NCBI RefSeq assembly: GCF_947496995.1
Contig: NZ_CANMFD010000004.1
Location: 248,001 to 312,000, forward strand
Source: an uncultured Roseibium sp.
GTDB lineage: Bacteria > Pseudomonadota > Alphaproteobacteria > Rhizobiales > Stappiaceae
Direction: 5' to 3'
DNA length: 64,000 bases
Part shown: positions 26,667 through 35,736 of the stretch, one piece after another
Position numbering within the stretch: position 1 is the first letter of the stretch
Layout of the letters: each line of letters starts with the position of its first letter
The notes under the pieces: generated by a model
Database searches by the model: none
Seen by the model: only the letters and a program-made list of their open reading frames with translations
Told to the model about the DNA's origin: nothing
Made by a program: the position numbers and the translations under genes

Positions 26667-27650
26667 ATGATGAAACACCTTCTGAAGACCGCGATCGCCC
26701 TTCTGCTGGCGGGACTCGCCGGCGGAGTGTCGCTCGCGGAAGAGCGCCCGATCCTGCGCTCCCAGGTTCTGACCCTGTCCGACATCGTGACCGTCGGAGA
26801 CTTCTACTCAAACGCCGGCCTGCTGGCGTCCAAACCCCTCTTCCGCTCGCCGGACATGGGAACATCCGGCAATGTGGCCGCCGATGTCGTCGCCAAGCGC
26901 GCCCGGGCGGCGGGTCTGGAACTTGCCGGAACCGACGGATTGCGCTCGGTTGTCGTCCACCGGGGCGCAACAAGGTTCGACCGGGGCCGTCTTGAAGGAC
27001 TGGTCCGGACGGCTCTTGCAGAACGCAATGCCGGTGTGGACGCCGACAATCTCGACGTGCGGCTGGTGCAGGCCCCCGAAGAGATCATGGCCGACCCGAA
27101 AGTGACGGATCCCGTACGGATCGACCGTGTCGACTGGCAGCAGTCCAACGGACGCTTCACCCTCTTCGCCACAGTGGCGGTCGAACATGGCACCCGGGCG
27201 GTTACCCTGAGCGGTACCGCCGTGGAAATGATCGAGGTGGCGACCCTGACGCAGCCGCTCCGCCGCGGCGATATTCTCAGCGAAGACGACATCACCGTTA
27301 TCCGGCTCGCGCGCAGCAAGGTTCCGGCCGGCGCTATTCTGGATCCGGCGGAAATTGCCGGCAAGGAAGCGCGCAACAGCCTGCGCGCCAATGCGCCCCT
27401 CGCCCGCCACGATTTCCGCCACCCGGTGCTTGTCAGCCGGGGCGAAAAGGTCACGGTCACCTTCGAAATGGTGGGTATGAAACTCACTTCGCGCGCCCAG
27501 GCCATGGATGACGGCGCCAAGGGCGATGTCATCGATGTCATGAACCTTCAGTCCCGGCGCATCGTCCCGGCAACTGTTTCCTCCCGCGGTCAAGTACGCG
27601 TTCTCACCGCAAATCCTGTTGTTGCAAGCTTGAACAGCGAGACCAAATAA
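26667..27650 (+). CDS. flgA: P-ring assembly chaperone FlgA
   Basis: A 327-residue periplasmic protein with signal peptide (cleavage near SLAEE). The C-terminal SAF-like domain shows VATLTQPLRRGDILSEDDI and LRANAPLARHDFRHP, typical of FlgA, which helps FlgI assemble into the P-ring. The N-terminal part is longer than in E. coli FlgA (219 residues). Its stop overlaps the flgH start (TAATG). Confidence 0.93.
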   Translation: MMKHLLKTAIALLLAGLAGGVSLAEERPILRSQVLTLSDIVTVGDFYSNAGLLASKPLFRSPDMGTSGNVAADVVAKRARAAGLELAGTDGLRSVVVHRGATRFDRGRLEGLVRTALAERNAGVDADNLDVRLVQAPEEIMADPKVTDPVRIDRVDWQQSNGRFTLFATVAVEHGTRAVTLSGTAVEMIEVATLTQPLRRGDILSEDDITVIRLARSKVPAGAILDPAEIAGKEARNSLRANAPLARHDFRHPVLVSRGEKVTVTFEMVGMKLTSRAQAMDDGAKGDVIDVMNLQSRRIVPATVSSRGQVRVLTANPVVASLNSETK

Positions 27651-28399
27651 TGTTGACCTCCCTTCCCAGAAACCTGCTGGCGAGCATCGCGCTGAGCGCT
27701 CTCGCAGCAGGGTGCGGCACCGCCGACAAACTCGCCAATGTCGGCCAGCAACCTGCGCTGAACGCCATCCAGGATCCGACCACGACGCCGGGCTACCGCC
27801 CCGTGCAGATGCCCATGCCGGAACCGCAGCAGGCGCATTACAATCCGAATTCGCTCTGGCAGTCGGGCAGCCGGGCCTTCTTCAAGGACCAGCGCGCCAG
27901 CCAGGTCGGCGACATCCTGACCGTTGTCGTCACCATCGACGACCAGGCCGAAATCGAGAACAAGACCGAACGCAGCCGCTCGGAAACCAGCGGAGCCGGC
28001 GTCGGCGGCGCCCTCGGCACGGCCATCGACACGATCTTCATGCCGGCCAGTGTCGCCGCCAGCGATCTTGCGAGCACCAACAGCAACTCCAGTTTCGAGG
28101 GAGACGGAAGCGTCGACCGCAACGAAACGCTGCAAACGACGGTGGCCGCCGTCGTGACCCAGGTCCTGCCAAACGGCAATCTGGTGATCGAAGGCCGCCA
28201 GGAGGTGCGCGTCAACTTCGAAGTCCGCGAAATGATCGTCGCCGGTATCGTCCGTCCGGAAGACATCACCGCGAACAACCGTATCGCCAGCGAACAGATT
28301 GCCGAAGCCCGTATCGGCTACGGCGGCCGCGGCCAGATATCCGATGTTCAGCAGCCGCGCGTCGGCAACCAGGTCCTGGATATCCTGCTGCCGTTCTGA
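27650..28399 (+). CDS. flgH: Flagellar L-ring lipoprotein FlgH
   Basis: A 249-residue outer-membrane lipoprotein with lipobox LAAGC near residue 22. Family segments SLWQSGSRAFFKDQRASQVGDILTV, NRIASEQIAEARIGYGG and the final RVGNQVLDILLPF are present. It forms the L-ring bushing around the rod. Last gene of the flgF operon; a hairpin follows. Confidence 0.97.
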   Translation: MLTSLPRNLLASIALSALAAGCGTADKLANVGQQPALNAIQDPTTTPGYRPVQMPMPEPQQAHYNPNSLWQSGSRAFFKDQRASQVGDILTVVVTIDDQAEIENKTERSRSETSGAGVGGALGTAIDTIFMPASVAASDLASTNSNSSFEGDGSVDRNETLQTTVAAVVTQVLPNGNLVIEGRQEVRVNFEVREMIVAGIVRPEDITANNRIASEQIAEARIGYGGRGQISDVQQPRVGNQVLDILLPF

Positions 28400-28517
28400 C
28401 CCGGCACCCGATCAGACGGCGGGCTCTTTCGATCCTCGATCACGGGCCCGTGGTCTAACGTCCCCCCGGCCGGCCGCCGTTGACGTGTTCTAGAAGCGCC
28501 CGTGGCTCCGGCTGACG

Positions 28518-28560
28518 ACGGGCATGGCGTCTCGCTCCCCGAGCGCCATGCCCGTTCTCT
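28518..28560 (+). terminator. Probable terminator after flgH
   Basis: ACGGGCATGGCG (28518-28529) pairs perfectly with CGCCATGCCCGT (28544-28555) across a 14-base loop and is followed by TCTCTTA. A weak U-tract but a strong 12-bp stem. Confidence 0.55.
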
Positions 28561-28625
28561 TACCGCAATCTCTCGAGAGGATCCGGCCTCAGGAGACCGT
28601 GTCACGCCTCCCCCTTAAAGCCTGA

Positions 28626-29402
28626 ATGAGGATAAAATCCGTGACGATCACCCTGATCGTGCTTGTCCACCCCGCCCCGACGTCCTTCAACGCCGCCTGG
28701 GCCGAAGCTACGGAAACGGCCTGCCTGTCGCTTGGCGACGAGGTGCTCCGGTCCGACCTTTACGCCATGGGGTTCGATCCGGCGGAGCGTCCCGGTCACT
28801 ATGCTTCGGCCTGCGTGAGCGATCCCTACGACGTCCTGAAAACACAGGAAGCTGCCGCCAGGGCGGGCCGGTTGCCTGCGGACGTTCAACACGAAATCGA
28901 CAAGGTCCGCGCCGCGGACCGGATCATCCTGCACTTTCCCGTCTGGTGGTTCGCCCCGCCCGCCATGCTGAAGGGGTGGTGCGAAAGGGTTCTGGTCAAT
29001 GGCGGGCTGCACGATACCGACAACAGGTTCGATACCGGCCGCTTTCGCGGCAAGTCCGTGCTGTTCTGCGCAACCACCGGGTCGAGACAGGAGGAAAGCG
29101 CCTACAACGGCAAGGAAGGCGATATCCAGATGCTGCTCTGGCCCCTCGCCTACACCTTCCGCTACCTCGGTTTTGACGTGTTGAGGCCCAGAACCATTCA
29201 CGGAGTGCATGGCTATCACAAGGGTCCGGCAAAAATGGATCTTGAAGCCCGGCTGCAAGCCGAACTTGCCGGCCATTGCGAGGCAATCGCCGGATACGAC
29301 ACTCTGCCGCGCCTGACTTTCAATGCGGACAGCGATTTCGAACGCGGACGCCTGCGGCCCGGCGCTCCGGTCCACTCACATTTCATACGGCATGAGCCGT
29401 GA
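28626..29402 (+). CDS. NAD(P)H:quinone oxidoreductase-like flavoprotein
   Basis: A 258-residue flavodoxin-fold protein. LVHPAPTSFNAAW at the N-terminus is the FMN/FAD phosphate loop (compare HxxxxSFNxA), and FPVWWFAPPAMLKGWCERVL plus the following TGGxx region are typical of the NQO1/MdaB family that reduces quinones by two electrons. A dark spot is the YHKGPAKMDLEARL C-terminal extension, near the usual length. Monocistronic; no link to the flagellar genes is visible. Confidence 0.85.
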   Translation: MRIKSVTITLIVLVHPAPTSFNAAWAEATETACLSLGDEVLRSDLYAMGFDPAERPGHYASACVSDPYDVLKTQEAAARAGRLPADVQHEIDKVRAADRIILHFPVWWFAPPAMLKGWCERVLVNGGLHDTDNRFDTGRFRGKSVLFCATTGSRQEESAYNGKEGDIQMLLWPLAYTFRYLGFDVLRPRTIHGVHGYHKGPAKMDLEARLQAELAGHCEAIAGYDTLPRLTFNADSDFERGRLRPGAPVHSHFIRHEP

Positions 29403-29553
29403 TGGCCTGCCGGCCGCCCTTGACCGCTCTTTACCTGAAGGCGTCCAACTGTGTCAGGCAGGTGCCGTTTCGATAGGATTTCAATGTCAGGATGACGCAG
29501 GGTCGTTTTGAGCTAGAATGATCGCAGGCCGATTGCGATTCAGTGAGGATTTG

Positions 29554-30360
29554 ATGGTTCGATTGCTCGTTTGTTTTTTGGGACTGGGTCTTTTGACGGC
29601 CACACCGGCCTTGAGCGCCAGCTGCGGCAACGGTCCGGCGGGCTTTGAAGCCTGGAAACAATCCTTCATTGCCGATGCATCCCGTCATCGCCTGAAGCCG
29701 AGGGTCGTGAAGGCGGCCCTGCAGAATGTCAGCTACAATCCCAAGGTCATCCGGCTGGACCGCGGCCAGAAATCCTTCAAGCTGAGCTTTGAGCAATTCT
29801 ACGCCAAGCGGGTCAACAACGCGATGATCCGGCGCGGTCAGAAGCTCGGCCAGACCTACGCGCGCATCTTCAGGGGCATTGAAAAGAAGTACGGTGTTCC
29901 GGCGCCGGTCATTCTGGCGATCTGGGGTCTGGAAACCAATTACGGCAGCTTTTCCGGCAACATGCCGGTCCTCCAGTCTCTCGCCACCCTCGCCTATGAC
30001 TGCCGTCGCTCGGCGTTTTTCACCAACGAACTGGTTGCCGCCCTGACCATCGTTCAACGGCGCGACATGTCGCCGGAAGAGATGAAGGGGGCCTGGGCGG
30101 GCGAACTCGGTCAGACCCAGTTTCTGGCCTCATCCTATGTCAAATACGCCGTCGACTATGACCGCAACGGCCGCCGCGACCTGGTCCGCTCGATCCCCGA
30201 CGTTCTCGCTTCCACGGCAAATTACCTGGCGCAGCACGGCTGGCGCCGCGGTCAGGGCTGGGGCCCGGGCACCGCCAATTACAAGGTTCTGCAGAAATGG
30301 AACAAGGCCAGCGTTTACGTCCAGACAATTTCGGTAATGGCGGACAAGATCGCCGGATAA
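29554..30360 (+). CDS. Lytic murein transglycosylase (MltB/SLT_2 family)
   Basis: A 268-residue exported enzyme that should cleave peptidoglycan glycan strands. Signal peptide MVRLLVCFLGLGLLTATPA. The catalytic Glu is in AIWGLETNYG (about residue 130), followed by the family segments LATLAYDCRRSAFF and GAWAGELGQTQFLASSY. Start ATG 29554 is preferred because GTGAGGA precedes it and it begins the signal sequence; ATG 29518 has neither. Lies in the flagellar cluster, so it might open the wall for the rod, though the family has many housekeeping members. Confidence 0.9.
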   Translation: MVRLLVCFLGLGLLTATPALSASCGNGPAGFEAWKQSFIADASRHRLKPRVVKAALQNVSYNPKVIRLDRGQKSFKLSFEQFYAKRVNNAMIRRGQKLGQTYARIFRGIEKKYGVPAPVILAIWGLETNYGSFSGNMPVLQSLATLAYDCRRSAFFTNELVAALTIVQRRDMSPEEMKGAWAGELGQTQFLASSYVKYAVDYDRNGRRDLVRSIPDVLASTANYLAQHGWRRGQGWGPGTANYKVLQKWNKASVYVQTISVMADKIAG

Positions 30361-30413
30361 TGCCTCGCGCAGGCCGTGCATCTGTTGGCCCGGCCTGAAT
30401 ACCGCCGCGCCAT

Positions 30414-30443
30414 AAAAAAACCTTCCCGCGAAGGGGAAGGTTT
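30414..30443 (-). terminator. Rho-independent terminator of dksA
   Basis: AAACCTTCCC and GGGAAGGTTT form a 10-bp stem with loop GCGAAG. Read on the minus strand the stem is followed by seven T residues, so it best terminates dksA; it could also stop the transglycosylase transcript. Confidence 0.85.
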
Positions 30444-30481
30444 AAAGCGAGTCATGCGGCAGCACTGCCATTCATGAAAGG

Positions 30482-30898
30482 TCAGTCGTCGCGATACACC
30501 TTTTCGCGGCGTTCATGTGCTTCCTGGGCTTCAATCGACAAGGTTGCGATCGGCCGGGCTTCGAGACGTCGCAGCGAAATCGGTTCGCCCGTCTCTTCGC
30601 AATAGCCGTAGCTCCCGTCGACAATACGTTCCAGCGCATCGTCGATCTTTGAAATCAGCTTGCGTTGCCGGTCACGGGCACGCAGCTCGATCGAGCGATC
30701 CGATTCGGACGACGCACGGTCTGCAAAGTCGGGATGGTTCTGGCTTTCTTCCTGAAGATTGGTGAGCGTTTCCTTGCTCTCCCTCAGGATGTCCTCTTTC
30801 CAGGCCAGCAGCTTGTTACGGAAGTACTCCCGCTGCCTGTCATTCATGAACGGCTCGTCTTCCGAGGGTCGGTAGTCAGACTCTATTTCAACCGTCAT
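30482..30898 (-). CDS. dksA: RNA polymerase-binding protein DksA (alphaproteobacterial type)
   Basis: A 138-residue DksA/TraR-family protein that binds the polymerase secondary channel and works with ppGpp. The coiled-coil part (YFRNKLLAWKEDILRESKETL, then DRASSESDRSIELRARDR) carries the expected acidic tip. The zinc-finger part reads YGYCEETGEPI...RRLEARPIATL and retains only one cysteine, as is common in this class of bacteria, so it probably does not bind zinc normally. Start at 30898 matches the family; upstream in-frame sequence is not protein-like. Confidence 0.93.
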   Translation of the reverse strand: MTVEIESDYRPSEDEPFMNDRQREYFRNKLLAWKEDILRESKETLTNLQEESQNHPDFADRASSESDRSIELRARDRQRKLISKIDDALERIVDGSYGYCEETGEPISLRRLEARPIATLSIEAQEAHERREKVYRDD

Positions 30899-31063
30899 CG
30901 ATAGCTCCGGATTACCGTTAGGCCGGGCGCAATATATAGCCGCATCCTCCAACCGACAACGGTCCATTTGAAAAAAATGAAAACGCGGAAATACCAGAAT
31001 TTTCAAAACGTTGCGTGAGTTTAGCTCACATTTGACGTATATTCCCCTCGCCTGCAGGACGGC

Positions 31064-31483
31064 TTAATCGAGGAATCGGCCAAGCTTCGCCAGTTCGACT
31101 TTGACACGCAATTCGATCTCATCCATCACGGAATCCACATCGGGATCGCCGCTGGGCTGACGTCTGGAAACGTCCTGCGCGAGCGTCTCCAGCCGGTCTT
31201 CGGAGACGTGCCCCCCGAGCAGATCCGCGCGCACGGCCTCCAGTGAATCGAGCAGGGAATGTCCGCGTCGGGCAGCCCGTGACCGGCGCTCGGCAACTTC
31301 ATCGACTTCCTGCAGGGCCAGAAGCGCATCCATTCCCTGGATAGAGGCGCCGCCGGCCGTCTGCGCTGACGGAGAAACCTCCGAGCCCAGATCGGGCGCG
31401 AACTGGTCCGCCCCGGACGGGCTGCGCTTTTTCGCACCTTTCCCCTGGACGCCAGTAATCGGTTTATTGCCGGTGATACGCAT
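31064..31483 (-). CDS. fliX: Flagellar assembly regulator FliX
   Basis: A 139-residue protein with the FliX layout: basic N-terminus (MRITGNKPI), a disordered middle, and a helical C-terminal part (IQGMDALLALQEVDEVAERRSRAARRGHSLLDSLE, then IELRVKVELAKLGR). In Caulobacter FliX couples completion of early flagellar structures to the sigma-54 activator FlbD. It is divergent from flgI, as there. The flbD gene is not in this window. Confidence 0.93.
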   Translation of the reverse strand: MRITGNKPITGVQGKGAKKRSPSGADQFAPDLGSEVSPSAQTAGGASIQGMDALLALQEVDEVAERRSRAARRGHSLLDSLEAVRADLLGGHVSEDRLETLAQDVSRRQPSGDPDVDSVMDEIELRVKVELAKLGRFLD

Positions 31484-31573
31484 TTTCTCTTCCGATCCAT
31501 CCGCAGGTTAGCCGATAAAACCGGTCCTGCCCGTCAGATTCTGCCGCCAAGGGTAAATGAGTCCTTGCAGGTT

Positions 31574-31587
31574 GGGCAATATTTGCC
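31574..31587. promoter_or_regulatory. Candidate FlbD-type enhancer in the fliX/flgI spacer
   Basis: GGGCAATATTTGCC, followed closely by CCCGGCAAACG. The core is the reverse complement of the flgF-upstream motif at 24921. It lies 123 bp upstream of the flgI sigma-54 promoter. Confidence 0.5.
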
Positions 31588-31709
31588 GCCCGGCAAACGC
31601 ATTTTCTTTACCCAGATCGGCAATTTTACGTGGATATGCTTGTGATTGTATCAGCATTCCCCCCAGAATCCGGGCAAATTATCGGAAAGAACATGAGGCG
31701 GCCCAAAAG

Positions 31710-31725
31710 TGGCACGGCTCTCGCA
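31710..31725 (+). promoter_or_regulatory. Sigma-54 promoter of flgI
   Basis: TGGCACG-GCTC-TCGCA has the invariant GG-N10-GC spacing and one mismatch to the consensus. It lies 67 bp before the ATG at 31792 and rules out the longer in-frame starts at 31630 and nearby. Confidence 0.8.
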
Positions 31726-31791
31726 TTACGCATTACCAGGATGTGTGACCCGGCAGCTTTCGCCGGAGGGGATAACGGGCAAGAACCAGTA

Positions 31792-32937
31792 ATGCGAAAT
31801 TTGGGTGAAAAGATTTCAGGATGGACCGCGCGGATCACGCGCAGCGCCGCTGCCCTGATCATCGGGACGGCTGTTTTGCTGACGCCTGCGCTTGCCGCCT
31901 CCCGCATCAAGGACATTGCCGATTTCGAGGGGATCCGGGAAAACCAGCTCATCGGCTACGGTCTTGTCGTCGGCCTCAACGGCACGGGCGATTCTCTCAA
32001 CAATTCTCCATTCACCCAGCAGAGCCTGCAGGCAATGCTGGAACGGCTCGGCGTCAACACCCGGAATGTCGACCTGAACACCGATACCGTGGCCGCGGTC
32101 ATGGTCACCGCGAACCTGCCGCCCTTTTCCACTCAGGGCACGCGGATCGACGTGAACGTCAGCGCCCTCGGAGATTCCCAGTCGCTTCAGGGTGGCACGC
32201 TTCTGGTCACTCCTCTGGTCGGCGCCGATGGTGAGGTCTATGCCATCGCGCAAGGTTCGGTGGCCATCGGCGGCTTCTCCGCCCAGGCAGACGCCGCTTC
32301 GGTCGTACGCGGAGTTCCCACTTCCGGGCGCATCGCCAACGGTGCTCTTGTCGAGCGTGAACTGGAATTCCAGCTCGCCTCCCTGACGACCCTGCGGCTC
32401 GCGTTGCGCAATCCGGACCTGACCACCGCACGGCGGGTCGCGCTCTCCATCAACGAGCTGATCGGCCTTCCGACCGCAGAACCGCTCGACCCCGCCACGG
32501 TGCGCCTCGATCTGCCGCAACGCTATGACGGCAACATCGTCGATCTTCTGACGGATATCGAGCAGCTGATTGTCGAACCGGATCTCGCCGCCCGCGTCGT
32601 CATCGACGAAAACTCAGGCATCATCGTCATGGGACAGGACGTCAAGGTGTCCATGGTCGCCGTCGCCCAGGGCAACCTGACGGTGACCATCGCCGAAACG
32701 CCTCAGGTTTCCCAACCCCTGCCCTTTGCCAACGGCGAGACCGCCGTGGTGCCGCGTTCGGAAGTTACCGTCAACGAGGACGGCGCGACGAAACTTGCGA
32801 TCGTTCCGGAAACGGTGACGCTGAAGCAGCTGGTCGACGGACTGAACGCTCTGGGCATCGGCCCCCGGGACATGATCTCCATCCTGCAGGCCATCAAGGC
32901 GTCCGGCGCCCTGCAGGCCGAAATCGAGGTGCTGTGA
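31792..32937 (+). CDS. flgI: Flagellar P-ring protein FlgI
   Basis: A 381-residue periplasmic protein. Signal peptide ends near TPALAAS; the mature start SRIKDIADFEGIRENQLIGY and GYGLVVGLNGTGD are invariant FlgI features. It forms the bushing ring in the peptidoglycan layer. The start at 31792 is set by the sigma-54 promoter just upstream, which lies inside the longer reading frame. Its stop overlaps the start of the flgJ-like gene (TGATG). Confidence 0.97.
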   Translation: MRNLGEKISGWTARITRSAAALIIGTAVLLTPALAASRIKDIADFEGIRENQLIGYGLVVGLNGTGDSLNNSPFTQQSLQAMLERLGVNTRNVDLNTDTVAAVMVTANLPPFSTQGTRIDVNVSALGDSQSLQGGTLLVTPLVGADGEVYAIAQGSVAIGGFSAQADAASVVRGVPTSGRIANGALVERELEFQLASLTTLRLALRNPDLTTARRVALSINELIGLPTAEPLDPATVRLDLPQRYDGNIVDLLTDIEQLIVEPDLAARVVIDENSGIIVMGQDVKVSMVAVAQGNLTVTIAETPQVSQPLPFANGETAVVPRSEVTVNEDGATKLAIVPETVTLKQLVDGLNALGIGPRDMISILQAIKASGALQAEIEVL

Positions 32938-33248
32938 TGTTTGAGGCGATAACACCACCCACGATCCAGCAAAACCCGATGGATTCCCTCAAGGGCGTCG
33001 ACCGGAGCGACAAGACCGGGGCCCGCAAGGCGGCGCAGGAATTCGAGGCGGTGTTTTTGAACACCATGCTTCAGAGCATGTTTACCGGACTGGAAGAAGG
33101 TGGAACCTGGGGCAGCGGCCATGGGGCGGATGCCTGGCAGAGCCTATTGATCGACGAATACGCACGCACCATCGCTGATAACGGCGGCATCGGACTGGCC
33201 GATAGCGTGGAACGCGAATTGCTTTCTTTGCAGGAGGGGGCCAGATGA
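32937..33248 (+). CDS. flgJ: Rod-binding protein, FlgJ N-terminal domain only
   Basis: A 103-residue protein equal to the rod-capping domain of FlgJ: ARKAAQEFEAVFLNTMLQSMF, then a GADAWQSLLIDEYARTIADNGGIGLADSV segment. The muramidase domain of enterobacterial FlgJ is missing, as usual in alphaproteobacteria (the CheL type in Caulobacter). A separate enzyme must open the wall; the MltB-type enzyme at 29554 is one candidate. Overlaps the next gene by ATGA. Confidence 0.93.
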   Translation: MFEAITPPTIQQNPMDSLKGVDRSDKTGARKAAQEFEAVFLNTMLQSMFTGLEEGGTWGSGHGADAWQSLLIDEYARTIADNGGIGLADSVERELLSLQEGAR

Positions 33249-33739
33249 CAGCTCAGACAGATACGACGACGTTTCCGTTTTCCCTTGATCGGCCGACGAG
33301 CTACCAGGATGCGGAAACATTCTGCAAGGCCCTGTCCGGCACCATGGAAGCGCTTTTATCGGTCATCGAAATGGAAACCGACCTCGTCCGGGCCGGAAAG
33401 CTACAGGCAGCCGGCGAACTCCAGCCGGACAAGGCCCGCCTTATTCATGAATACACACGCGGCATGATCACCGCCAAGGAGCATTCGGTCGCGCTCGGCA
33501 ATCTTGCGCCGGCGGCAACCCAGGCCCTGCGCCGCCAGCACGGCGAGTTCCAGCCTGTCCTGCGGATCAACCTGGCCGTTCTCTCCACCGCGCGCGATGT
33601 GGCAGGCAGCATTGTCGCCACGGTCGCCAAGGTGGCCGGCGCCAAGAACGCGGCCGCGCCAACGACCTACGGACGCAACGGGTCGGCACCGACCGGTCCG
33701 CAGATGGCACACGGGATAGCGATCAATCAATCCCTTTAG
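33245..33739 (+). CDS. FlgN-like flagellar protein (FlbY position)
   Basis: A 164-residue, mostly helical protein. Residues 20-120 form long helices (AETFCKALSGTMEALLSVIEMETDLVRAGKL) that resemble FlgN, the export chaperone for hook-associated proteins; the remaining tail is basic and low complexity. Its place after flgI and the flgJ-like gene is that of flbY in Caulobacter. The chaperone role is by similarity and position only. Confidence 0.7.
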   Translation: MTAQTDTTTFPFSLDRPTSYQDAETFCKALSGTMEALLSVIEMETDLVRAGKLQAAGELQPDKARLIHEYTRGMITAKEHSVALGNLAPAATQALRRQHGEFQPVLRINLAVLSTARDVAGSIVATVAKVAGAKNAAAPTTYGRNGSAPTGPQMAHGIAINQSL

Positions 33740-33792
33740 GTCCCGCACCTTTAGACGACATGGATTGGCCTGCGGCAGCTTGCTGCCCGAAA

Positions 33793-33810
33793 GCTCCCGG
33801 CAACGGGAGC
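33793..33810 (+). terminator. Hairpin with GCAA loop after the flgI operon
   Basis: GCTCCCG-GCAA-CGGGAGC forms a 7-bp stem with a GNRA-type tetraloop 54 bp after the last gene of the operon. No U-tract follows, so termination is only probable. Confidence 0.4.
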
Positions 33811-33890
33811 CCAGACGGCTGACAAACTCTCAGCGCGCCTTTCCGGTCAAGTGCAGCGTCGCCGTAGCCAGGTGACTTATCGCTTTCGCT

Positions 33891-35111
33891 TCAGCCGTTC
33901 CCTGTACGTGCAGCAACAATCAACGATATGAGCTGATCGAACTCGCGCCGCGTGATGAAACGATGCTCGGTGCAATATTCGGTTTCACGGGCGGCCGCGT
34001 CGCGGCATGACAGAATGAGCTGTTCTATGGCCGCTTCTCCGCTCAAGCCCTCATCGCGGACCAACGGCACAAACCGTTTCCAGAACTCCGTGGTGTCCGA
34101 TTGGTGGACAACCACCGTGTTCCACTGCGGGATAACCATGAGGGCCTGATTTCCCAGCCCCCATGCCCAGAACGTCCCTTCCGGCAACCCGGTCTCCGGA
34201 CCGGGTAACCACCACAGATATCCGTGGCCCCATCTCAACCCGCCAATGCCTGTCTCGGTGAAATCCTCTGTCATGAGCCTCACCCAGTTGTCCGCAAGAA
34301 CGCGCTGTCCTCCGGCGCGGCCGTGGTTGAGATAGAGCTCTCCAACCCGAGCAAGGTCGCGTGCGGACATTGAGAACATTGCCGCCCTGTGTTCGGACTG
34401 ACTGGCATCGGAAATATAGGAGACGGCAGATCGGTCGAAGTCTTGCATCCCTGCAGGCTGCGCAATCCCGATATCGAACGCTTCGGCAATCCCGGTGCCT
34501 GTTTCGCGCTCGAAAGCCGTGGTCAGGGCATTATAGTCCCAGTTGTTGTACGCCCAGACAGTGCCGGGCCGGTTTTCCTTGTGACCCAGACGCCTGTCGA
34601 TCTCCGCCTGCAGGCTGCCTGAGGCGGCTGCCGGGTGATTGATACCGGAAACACTTTTCAGCAAATCGCGCAAGGTTGCCTGCCGCTGCAACTCTGTCAG
34701 TTGGACCGGGGAGTCATCGATACCGAGTTCCTGAAGCGTCGCATCGAGACGCAGCGGGTTCGCATCGGAGGCCATTTGTTGGCCAATCAGAGCACTCAGA
34801 AGAGATTTCCGGATGGAATGAACATTGTAAGGCTCCGAGAGATCCCCGAATGCACCGACAACCTGTCCATTCGTGACGATCATCAGCGCATCGGTGCTCA
34901 GCCTGGCCACATGGCTGAATACCGCGTCCAGCCCGTCCGGGTTCCATCCAAGATCTCGGGTCTCGGCCGCATCGAGCCTTATGACTTCAATCGATCGCCC
35001 ACGCGGTTGCGGGCGTGAGAGCCCGTTCTCACCGGTCAGGACAAGATAGACCATCCCGGCCATGACGATCATCAGCGAAGCTGAAATGCAGGCTACAGCG
35101 CGGCGCTTCAT
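33891..35111 (-). CDS. Beta-lactamase-fold serine hydrolase
   Basis: A 406-residue protein with one N-terminal transmembrane/signal segment (VACISASLMIVMAGMVYLVL). The catalytic motifs of the class C/penicillin-binding fold are present: HSIRKS (SxxK) and YNNWDYNA (YxN). Such proteins are often esterases or peptidases of the envelope and not resistance enzymes. Start ATG 35111 has GGGAGGTG upstream; the in-frame ATG at 35135 has not. Not linked to the flagellar genes. Confidence 0.85.
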   Translation of the reverse strand: MKRRAVACISASLMIVMAGMVYLVLTGENGLSRPQPRGRSIEVIRLDAAETRDLGWNPDGLDAVFSHVARLSTDALMIVTNGQVVGAFGDLSEPYNVHSIRKSLLSALIGQQMASDANPLRLDATLQELGIDDSPVQLTELQRQATLRDLLKSVSGINHPAAASGSLQAEIDRRLGHKENRPGTVWAYNNWDYNALTTAFERETGTGIAEAFDIGIAQPAGMQDFDRSAVSYISDASQSEHRAAMFSMSARDLARVGELYLNHGRAGGQRVLADNWVRLMTEDFTETGIGGLRWGHGYLWWLPGPETGLPEGTFWAWGLGNQALMVIPQWNTVVVHQSDTTEFWKRFVPLVRDEGLSGEAAIEQLILSCRDAAARETEYCTEHRFITRREFDQLISLIVAARTGNG

Positions 35112-35148
35112 CCAGGGCACCTCCCATGAAGTCATCTATGTTCGGGGT

Positions 35149-35736
35149 TCACCCGCTCGCAGGCCGCGTCCCCGCAGGATCAGGTCTTGCCAGCCGGTAG
35201 TGAAGCCGCACATAGCGTGCCAGCCGGGTCATTCCCCAGCGGAGCCCAAGGACCAGCAAAACGATCCCGCCGAGCGAAGCGGCAAGAAATCCGATGCTGC
35301 GGAACAGAAGATAGACCCGGGAGCCCTCAGCCGGATCGTGGCTGGCCGACAAAAGGTCCAGAAGCGTTCCGATGCCGATCACCCCGAACAGCGACAGGAC
35401 GAAGAACAGGATGAGGACCACGAAACCGAGAATGAGCAGACCGGGTATCAGGATAATGAGATCGATTGCAGCCAGTCCGCCCAACGCAAGCATTGCGTTC
35501 CAGAACGTCCGCGGGCTCTGATGATCTTCCCATTTGCGAATACCAAGTTCCGCGCGCAGTTCTTGAGCCAGCCGCCTAGGATCGCCGTGGGCAGCAACAA
35601 CATCTTCAATGTTCCGGCCCGCCGACAAAGCTTCCGCGAAATAGGACTGGTAGTCGGCAACGATGTCCTCAATGTCAGGCGCAGGGATACCCGCCAATGC
35701 CTGGCGAAGCTCTGTCAGGAACTGCTCTTGGGTCAC
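35149..35736 (-). CDS. DUF1700 membrane protein
   Basis: A 195-residue protein. The N-terminal soluble part (TQEQFLTELRQALAGIPAPDIEDIVADYQSYF and later HGDPRRLAQELRAE) is typical of DUF1700, followed by three hydrophobic segments. Start is GTG 35736, with GGGAG upstream and a 4-bp overlap with the padR stop (GTGA). PadR-DUF1700 pairs are common and probably form a self-contained membrane-stress or permeability response. Confidence 0.85.
   Translation of the reverse strand: MTQEQFLTELRQALAGIPAPDIEDIVADYQSYFAEALSAGRNIEDVVAAHGDPRRLAQELRAELGIRKWEDHQSPRTFWNAMLALGGLAAIDLIILIPGLLILGFVVLILFFVLSLFGVIGIGTLLDLLSASHDPAEGSRVYLLFRSIGFLAASLGGIVLLVLGLRWGMTRLARYVRLHYRLARPDPAGTRPASG

Noticed and set aside
25122-26678. 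518-codon minus-strand frame across flgF-flgG
   Set aside because: Shadow covering two real genes and their spacer; no recognisable protein.
31630-31791. Longer N-terminus for flgI
   Set aside because: It would start upstream of the sigma-54 promoter and place 54 non-signal residues before the signal peptide.
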